Of a DNA stretch of 16,610 nt, positions 1-4,362 are shown in pieces. The DNA comes from JAZMZS01 sp045120955 (GTDB taxonomy: Bacteria; Bacillota; Clostridia; Oscillospirales; CAG-272), in the NCBI GenBank assembly GCA_045120955.1, contig JBGVFH010000003.1, forward strand, positions 1 to 16,610. The letters run 5' to 3'. The notes under the pieces are model-generated. The model did not search any database. It was not told the DNA's origin and saw nothing but the letters and a program-made list of their open reading frames with translations. The translations under genes and the position numbers were made by a program. Position 1 is the first letter of the stretch. The number at the start of each line of letters is the position of its first letter.

Positions 1-262
1 TACAACGGGTATGCTCAACGATATGCTCAATGACGCAAATGCAAGGCATCAGCCTCCGTCAGATAAAGGAAAACGACTCAAGGTCTACTATGTAACACAG
101 GTCAGTGTATCGCCTCCGTCCTTTGTGTTCTTTTGCAATGATGCGGAGCTGTTTCATTTTTCTTATCAGCGTTTCCTTGAAAACTGCATAAGAGAGAGAT
201 TTGGTTTTAGAGGCACACCTATCAGAATTATCGTGCGTGAGCGTGGAGAGGATAAGTCTTAG
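1..262 (+). CDS. der: GTPase Der (EngA), 3' end only
   Basis: This is the C-terminal piece (about 87 codons, reading frame from base 2) of a double-GTPase that acts in assembly of the 50S ribosomal subunit. Only the KH-like C-terminal domain is in the window. It shows the family's ending: a helix with LNDMLNDA, then YYVTQ, the PPSFVFFCND segment, a helix of type SYQRFLENCIRERFGF, and finally GTPIRIIVRER. Both G domains lie off the left edge, so catalytic motifs cannot be checked. The stop codon is 2 nt before the obg start, so the two genes are probably co-transcribed and translationally coupled. The ending is recognised from family knowledge; the rest of the gene is inferred. Confidence 0.93.
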   Translation, partial: TTGMLNDMLNDANARHQPPSDKGKRLKVYYVTQVSVSPPSFVFFCNDAELFHFSYQRFLENCIRERFGFRGTPIRIIVRERGEDKS

Positions 263-264
263 AG

Positions 265-1542
265 ATGTTTATAGATAAGATTAAAATATATGTTAAGGCA
301 GGGGACGGCGGAAACGGTGCTATTTCCTTTCGAAGAGAAAAGTATGTCCCCAACGGCGGTCCTGACGGCGGTGACGGCGGACGGGGCGGCAATATAGTTT
401 TTGAGATAGACAAAGGAGCCAACACTCTTCTTGCCTTTAGATACAAGAGAAAATTTGTGTCCGAGAACGGTGGAAACGGTATGGGCGGCAAAATGCACGG
501 CAAGAACGGAGCAGATACCATCGTTTTGGTTCCGGAGGGAACTCTCATAAAAGATGCTGCAAGCGGTAAGATAATAAAGGATATGACAGGCTGTGAGTCT
601 TATGTTGTCTGCAAGGGCGGCAGAGGCGGGTGGGGCAATCGCCATTTTGCAACGCCTACCCGTCAGATACCTCGTTTTGCCAAAAGTGGAACCAAGGGAG
701 AAGAAAAAGAGCTTGAACTGGAATTGAAAATGATCGCAGATGTCGGCATTATTGGTTTTCCGAGCGTTGGAAAATCTTCTCTTCTGTCTGTAATAAGCTC
801 CGCAAAGCCGAAGATCGCCGCATATCACTTTACAACTCTTTCGCCAAATCTCGGCGTCGTGAGCACAGGAGAGTCAAAAGGCTTCGTTGCGGCAGATATC
901 CCCGGACTTATCGAGGGAGCGAGTGAGGGTATGGGGCTCGGATTGTCTTTTCTTCGTCATGTTGACAGATGCCGCTTGCTTGTTCATGTTGTTGACATAG
1001 CGGCAACAGAGGGCAGAGACCCCATCGAAGATATAAAAAAGATAAATTACGAGCTCAAAAAGTACAGCCCCGAGCTTGCGCTCCGTCCTCAGATTATCGC
1101 TGCAAACAAATGTGACGTACTCGACCCCGATGCAGATTATATAAAGGACTTTGAACAATACGTAGCGGAGTGCGGTTATGAGCTTGTATATATAAGCGCC
1201 GCTACAAGAGAAAATCTCGATGTCCTTGTCAAAAAAATCGATGCGCAACTGGATAAACTCGACCCTGTATGCGTGTATTCGCCCGAATACACTCCCGAAG
1301 AGTCCTATATTGACAACACTGACAGAGTAACAACGGTAAGACGCGAGAACAACACCTTCTATGTTGAAGGGGATTGGCTGTATAACTTCATGGGTCAGGT
1401 TAATTTCGATGATAATGAGTCACTAGGCTTTTTCCAGCGTGTTCTTATCAAGAGCGGTGTTATTGATATGCTCGAAGAGAAGGGTGCTTGTGACGGAGAC
1501 ACGGTTAATATTTATGATTTCGAGTTTGATTTCATAAAATAA
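265..1542 (+). CDS. obg: Obg family GTPase (ObgE/CgtA)
   Basis: A 425-residue Obg GTPase of normal family length. It binds the 50S subunit and takes part in late ribosome assembly, (p)ppGpp response and, in Bacillus, the onset of sporulation. The glycine-rich Obg fold covers about residues 1-158, with GGPDGGDGGRGG at 31-42. The G domain follows: P-loop GFPSVGKSS at 164-172, DIPGL at 211-215, NKCD at 281-284 and SAA at 311-313. A C-terminal Obg (OCT) domain occupies about 345-425. The start at 265 gives the expected MFIDKIKIYVKAGDGG opening. A GGAGAGG sequence lies 13 nt upstream, and the der stop is 2 nt upstream, so coupling to der is likely. All GTPase motifs are intact. The last codons overlap the proposed -35 element of the spoIIR promoter. 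Confidence 0.97.
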   Translation: MFIDKIKIYVKAGDGGNGAISFRREKYVPNGGPDGGDGGRGGNIVFEIDKGANTLLAFRYKRKFVSENGGNGMGGKMHGKNGADTIVLVPEGTLIKDAASGKIIKDMTGCESYVVCKGGRGGWGNRHFATPTRQIPRFAKSGTKGEEKELELELKMIADVGIIGFPSVGKSSLLSVISSAKPKIAAYHFTTLSPNLGVVSTGESKGFVAADIPGLIEGASEGMGLGLSFLRHVDRCRLLVHVVDIAATEGRDPIEDIKKINYELKKYSPELALRPQIIAANKCDVLDPDADYIKDFEQYVAECGYELVYISAATRENLDVLVKKIDAQLDKLDPVCVYSPEYTPEESYIDNTDRVTTVRRENNTFYVEGDWLYNFMGQVNFDDNESLGFFQRVLIKSGVIDMLEEKGACDGDTVNIYDFEFDFIK

Positions 1543-1561
1543 TGAATAATCGGCAATAAAT
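1532..1561 (+). promoter_or_regulatory. Candidate sigma-F (forespore) promoter of spoIIR
   Basis: TCATA at 1532-1536 and GGCAATAAAT at 1552-1561 are separated by exactly 15 nt. They match the Bacillus sigma-F consensus GYWTA-N15-GGNRANANTW at 4 of 5 and 9 of 10 positions. The -35 element lies in the last codons of obg. spoIIR is a known sigma-F target, so the motif is where it would be expected. The predicted start would be near 1567-1570, just before the hairpin at the spoIIR start. The match is read by eye. Confidence 0.6.
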
Positions 1562-1569
1562 ATGCAAAT

Positions 1570-1609
1570 AATATCGCATAAAACTTTTTCGGAGGTATTA
1601 TGCGATATT
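1570..1609 (+). promoter_or_regulatory. Hairpin enclosing the spoIIR start codon and ribosome binding site
   Basis: AATATCGCATAA (1570-1581) is the exact reverse complement of TTATGCGATATT (1598-1609). The 16-nt loop (1582-1597) contains the GGAGG ribosome binding site (1591-1595), and the ATG (1600-1602) is base-paired in the stem. In RNA this would hide the start codon. As DNA it could instead be an operator for a dimeric regulator. The inverted repeat is seen directly; the function is inferred. Confidence 0.6.
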
Positions 1610-2253
1610 TATTTTTGTCTGGCGAAGAGATAAAAGAAAAAAGAAAACTGCGTGTACTGCTTATATCATGCTTTGTTTTGATGCTGTTATGCGGCATAGC
1701 GATGTGTGTTCCAACAGCGGCTGATGCCGAGATATACGATAATGTTATACGCTTTCATGTGATAGCAAACTCGGACAGCGACGAGGATCAAAGCTTAAAG
1801 CTGACGGTGCGTGATGCCGTTATCCAAAAATATTCGGGAATGCTTTCAAGCTACAAATCAAAAGAAGAGGCAGAGAGCGAAATAGGCAAGATAACCGACC
1901 AAATAAGCGCTTACAGCGAGGAGATCGTAAAAGAATGCGGATACGATTATACCTGTCAGACATTTATTGATACCGAGTATTATAACAGAACCGAATATGA
2001 AAGCTATACCATGCCTGCAGGTAACTACACGTCCCTGCGTATAGTAATTGGAAACGGCGAGGGTCATAACTGGTGGTGTGTGCTTTTCCCGCCGTTATGC
2101 ACCAAAGCGGCTCTTAGTCAAAGCAGCGAAAATGATGGGGAAGAAGCGTTTATCGAGGCAGGTTTTACAAGTGAGCAGTACAAAATAATCACAGAAAACG
2201 AAAAACCGAAGTACAGACTCAAATTCAGACTGCTTGAGCTTTTTTTCGGGTGA
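1600..2253 (+). CDS. spoIIR: Stage II sporulation protein R (SpoIIR)
   Basis: A 217-residue secreted forespore signalling protein. In known sporulators it is made under sigma-F, exported into the intermembrane space, and activates the SpoIIGA protease, which processes pro-sigma-E in the mother cell. Residues about 17-36 form a hydrophobic signal or anchor segment behind a basic stretch (KEKRKLR). The family core follows: NVIRFHVIANSDSDEDQSLK at 48-67, LTVRD at 68-72, the MPAGNYTSLRIVIG block near 138-151, and NWWCVLFPPLC at 157-167. The start at 1600 has GGAGG 4 nt upstream, but the ATG is inside a perfect inverted repeat (see the hairpin entry). It sits 57 nt after obg with its own candidate sigma-F promoter. 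It shows that the organism carries at least part of a sporulation programme. Confidence 0.95.
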   Translation: MRYLFLSGEEIKEKRKLRVLLISCFVLMLLCGIAMCVPTAADAEIYDNVIRFHVIANSDSDEDQSLKLTVRDAVIQKYSGMLSSYKSKEEAESEIGKITDQISAYSEEIVKECGYDYTCQTFIDTEYYNRTEYESYTMPAGNYTSLRIVIGNGEGHNWWCVLFPPLCTKAALSQSSENDGEEAFIEAGFTSEQYKIITENEKPKYRLKFRLLELFFG

Positions 2254-2341
2254 GACTGTGTTTTAAATAATATCCGAAACTGAATTTTTTTCCCTGTTTG
2301 TGAGATAATAATCTATGAATAAACAAACGGAGGAAAACATA

Positions 2342-3604
2342 ATGAAACTAAATGCGATAAAAAGAATATGCGCAAGAGAGATACTTGATTCAAGAGCAAA
2401 CCCGACAGTCGAGGCGTGCGTAACGCTTGAAGACGGAACCACGGGGGTCGCTTCTGTTCCGTCGGGAGCATCAACGGGGCAATTCGAGGCAGTTGAGCTG
2501 AGAGACAAATCATCCAGATACAACGGTAAGGGTGTTCTTTGCGCTGTTTCAAATATATGCAAAAAGATATCACCCGCGCTTGAGGGTGTCAACGTCTGCT
2601 GTACAAACGAGATAGACATGATACTCAAGGAGCTTGACGGAACAAAAAACAAGAAAAGCCTCGGTGCAAACGCAACCTTGGCGGTGTCTCTTGCCTGCGC
2701 AAAGGCGGCGGCAAATTATATTCATATTCCTTTATATAAGTATATCGGTGGCGCCAATGCAAACAGACTCCCCGTTCCGATGATGAATATTCTTAACGGC
2801 GGCGCTCATGCTACAAACAATATTGACATTCAGGAGTTTATGGTGGTACCGACGGAGGCTGTGTGTTTTTCCGAGGGAATACGCATGGGCTCGGAGATAT
2901 ATCACAAACTAAAGGAAATCTTAAAGCAAAGATCTTTGTCTACTGCTGTGGGAGACGAAGGTGGATTTGCTCCGAGCATCGAGGATGATGAGGCGGCAAT
3001 AAAGCTTCTTTGTGATGCTATTGATGCCGCAGGGTACGATGGAAAGGTAAAGATCGCTCTTGACATAGCGTCGAGTGAATGGTATGATGACGGAATGTAC
3101 AAGCTCCCGAAAAGAGGCATAAGCATGACATCAGAGGAGCTGATATCATATTATGAAGATCTGTGTAAGCGTTATCCCATTTGCTCGATCGAGGACGGAA
3201 TTGCAGACTGTGACGATGATGGCTGGGTCGCAATGACAAAGGCATTGTCTGATAAGATCATGCTTGTGGGTGACGACTATTTTGTTACTGATAACGAAAG
3301 ATTAAAGCATGGAATTTCAATAGGAGCGGCAAATGCCATACTGATAAAGCCAAATCAGATTGGAACTCTCAGCGAAACGCTGTCTGCAATTAACACAGCG
3401 AGATATTCGGGGTATAAGTATATCCCCTCACATCGCTCGGGTGATACAGAGGACAGCTCTCTTGCGGATATTGCAGTTGCAACGGGCGCTATGTTTATAA
3501 AAAGCGGCGCACCTTGCAGAAGCGAGAGACTTGCCAAATACAACAGATTGCTGAGAATTGAGGCATCTCTTGGAATTTGTGCGGAGTATGGAATTTATCT
3601 TTAA
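2342..3604 (+). CDS. eno: Enolase (phosphopyruvate hydratase)
   Basis: A 420-residue cytosolic glycolytic enzyme interconverting 2-phosphoglycerate and phosphoenolpyruvate. The start at 2342 is chosen because GGAGG (2329-2333) lies 8 nt upstream; an earlier in-frame ATG at 2315 has no ribosome binding site and would add nine residues foreign to the family. Visible motifs: SGASTG 41-46, His156 in GGAHATNN, Glu206 in GDEGGFAPS, metal ligands Asp241, Glu284 (SIEDG) and Asp311 (LVGDD), the base Lys336 (IKPNQIGTL), H364-R365-S366 in SHRSGDTED, and Lys387 in IKSGAPCRSERLAKYN. All catalytic positions appear present. Odd points are Thr158 where most bacterial enolases have Asp (HADNN) and a divergent C-terminus. 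It stands alone, not in a gap-pgk-tpi cluster, so it could be a second enolase copy; that cannot be judged from one window. Confidence 0.96.
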   Translation: MKLNAIKRICAREILDSRANPTVEACVTLEDGTTGVASVPSGASTGQFEAVELRDKSSRYNGKGVLCAVSNICKKISPALEGVNVCCTNEIDMILKELDGTKNKKSLGANATLAVSLACAKAAANYIHIPLYKYIGGANANRLPVPMMNILNGGAHATNNIDIQEFMVVPTEAVCFSEGIRMGSEIYHKLKEILKQRSLSTAVGDEGGFAPSIEDDEAAIKLLCDAIDAAGYDGKVKIALDIASSEWYDDGMYKLPKRGISMTSEELISYYEDLCKRYPICSIEDGIADCDDDGWVAMTKALSDKIMLVGDDYFVTDNERLKHGISIGAANAILIKPNQIGTLSETLSAINTARYSGYKYIPSHRSGDTEDSSLADIAVATGAMFIKSGAPCRSERLAKYNRLLRIEASLGICAEYGIYL

Positions 3605-3633
3605 TAATGTATTCATTTTTTAGCAAAAACCTA

Positions 3634-3662
3634 TTGACAAAATGCTCGTAATTGTGTATAAT
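3634..3662 (+). promoter_or_regulatory. Sigma-A promoter of rpsU
   Basis: Consensus TTGACA (3634-3639) and TATAAT (3657-3662) are 17 nt apart, a perfect vegetative promoter. Transcription should start near 3669, about 60 nt before the rpsU start codon, so rpsU can be expressed independently of eno. Confidence 0.9.
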
Positions 3663-3680
3663 ATCTTGTAGATGTTTGTA

Positions 3681-3701
3681 GACATGCAAATTTTGCGTGT
3701 C
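3681..3701 (+). promoter_or_regulatory. Hairpin in the rpsU 5' leader
   Basis: GACATGCAA (3681-3689) pairs with TTGCGTGTC (3693-3701) through 9 bp with one T-G wobble and a 3-nt loop. It lies near the 5' end of the predicted rpsU transcript, 13 nt before the GGGAGG ribosome binding site. It may be an mRNA-stabilising or autoregulatory stem. No known leader family was recognised. Confidence 0.4.
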
Positions 3702-3731
3702 GGTTGAACGCGAAGGGAGGGAAAAAGAATA

Positions 3732-3908
3732 ATGGCAGAAGTTAGAGTTAAGGAAAGCGAAACTCTTGACAGTGCTCTTCGCCGTTTTAAGCGTCAGTGT
3801 GCAAGATCCGGTGTACTCGCAGAGCTCCGCAAAAGAGAGCATTATGAAAAGCCCAGCGTAAAGCGTAAGAAAAAGTCTGAGGCAGCAAGAAAGCGCAAAT
3901 ACAAATAA
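3732..3908 (+). CDS. rpsU: Small ribosomal subunit protein bS21
   Basis: A 58-residue basic protein of the small ribosomal subunit, which acts near the 3' end of 16S rRNA during initiation. It begins MAEVRVKESETLDSALRRFK, continues with RQCARSGVLAELRKREHYEKP, and ends in a Lys/Arg-rich tail (KRKKKSEAARKRKYK). This is the standard S21 length and layout for Firmicutes. GGGAGG at 3715-3720 lies 11 nt before the ATG. It has its own consensus sigma-A promoter upstream and an intrinsic terminator 14 nt after the stop, so it is most likely a monocistronic unit. The identification is secure despite the short length. Confidence 0.97.
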   Translation: MAEVRVKESETLDSALRRFKRQCARSGVLAELRKREHYEKPSVKRKKKSEAARKRKYK

Positions 3909-3922
3909 AATAAGCACCAAGG

Positions 3923-3966
3923 GAGTCCTTCCGGAAAGCAAATGCTTTTTGGAAGGCTCTTTTTCT
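3923..3966 (+). terminator. Rho-independent terminator of rpsU
   Basis: GAGTCCTTCC (3923-3932) pairs with GGAAGGCTC (3951-3959), with one unpaired T and inner pairing AAAGCA/TGCTTT. The stem is followed directly by a T tract (3960-3964). This is a strong intrinsic terminator 14 nt after the rpsU stop. Confidence 0.9.
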
Positions 3967-3977
3967 TATCGCAAAAG

Positions 3978-4010
3978 GGGGTGTAAAGAAACTCCGTTTC
4001 TTTACACCCC
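3978..4010. repeat. Perfect 15-bp palindromic hairpin
   Basis: GGGGTGTAAAGAAAC (3978-3992) and its exact reverse complement (3996-4010) flank a 3-base TCC loop. It follows the rpsU terminator and has no T tract of its own, so it does not look like an ordinary terminator. Its outer sequence resembles the reverse complement of the stretch at 4333-4354, giving a possible pair of terminal inverted repeats. Confidence 0.75.
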
Positions 4011-4036
4011 GAAGGTGATAGGAAAAAATGTTCAGA

Positions 4037-4095
4037 ACAAGCAAACATCCACCCGTGAGGCGTATTTACATACGTCGAGGGTGGATTTTGCTTGT
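4037..4095. repeat. Long imperfect hairpin in the rpsU-clpC intergenic region
   Basis: ACAAGCAAA-C-ATCCACCC (4037-4054, one bulged C) pairs with GGGTGGATTTTGCTTGT (4079-4095), giving 17 bp. An inner stem GCGTA/TACGT (4060-4064 with 4071-4075, one wobble) has the loop TTTACA. No gene or terminator U-tract is associated. It may belong to the same mobile or repetitive element as its neighbours. Confidence 0.6.
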
Positions 4096-4115
4096 AGCAA
4101 AAAGAGAATTTTTAG

Positions 4116-4139
4116 AAAAACTCAAAAATTTGAGTTTTT
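4116..4139. terminator. Terminator-like AT hairpin
   Basis: AAAAACTCAA (4116-4125) and TTGAGTTTTT (4130-4139) form a 10-bp stem with a 4-base loop. Arms of A and T runs on either side would make it usable as a weak terminator from either strand. From the - strand it would act downstream of clpC, after the conserved repeat. Its role is inferred. Confidence 0.45.
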
Positions 4140-4148
4140 CTTATTGCA

Positions 4149-4362
4149 TAGGAAATTGCGTAATTATGCCCCGCCGTTTGGTTGAGTTAATGAAATTCTA
4201 AAGATACATTAGGCTGGAGGATGGATGCGGGCAATGCCCGCTATCTTACCTTATTTTGGTTGTGATCAATATCTTGCTCAAAGCATTGAAACCCTCGTGT
4301 TTTGAATGTTTTTTTTCTCTTTTTGGCGGTCCGGACTTTTTTACAGCCCCTTTTATTACTTT
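4149..4362. repeat. Intergenic repeat, copy 1 (3' of clpC)
   Basis: Bases 4216-4362 align without gaps to 8786-8932: 14 differences in 147 positions by hand count, about 90% identity. Weaker similarity extends left to TAGGAAATTGC at 4149 (TAGGGAATTGC at 8717). The repeat overlaps the clpC stop codon and last codon, and runs away from the gene. It contains a short hairpin GCGGGCA/TGCCCGC (4227-4241). Nothing suggests a protein: differences do not hold to one codon position and the frames are not conserved. It is non-coding, of unknown family. Confidence 0.85.

Noticed and set aside
351..400. GGCGGT direct repeats in obg
   Set aside because: They encode the glycine-rich Obg fold conserved in the family, not a DNA repeat element.
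259..828. Antisense ORFs opposite obg, and similar ones opposite clpC, glgP and GH13
   Set aside because: They are frame shadows of well-identified genes, with no ribosome binding sites or recognisable domains.
2241..2292. Terminator after spoIIR (TTCGG with CCGAA, then a T run)
   Set aside because: Only 5 bp of pairing with a loop over 20 nt, and the T run does not follow the stem closely; too weak to call.
2280..2309. Promoter for eno (CTGAAT ... GATAAT)
   Set aside because: The -10 is fair but the -35 matches poorly; not distinguishable from AT-rich background.
2315..2341. Upstream in-frame ATG for enolase at 2315
   Set aside because: No ribosome binding site precedes it, and the nine added residues do not belong to the family; GGAGG is spaced correctly for the ATG at 2342.
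3949..4185. 78-codon ORF in the rpsU-clpC spacer
   Set aside because: It starts inside the rpsU terminator and runs through three hairpins; no ribosome binding site and no protein-like composition.
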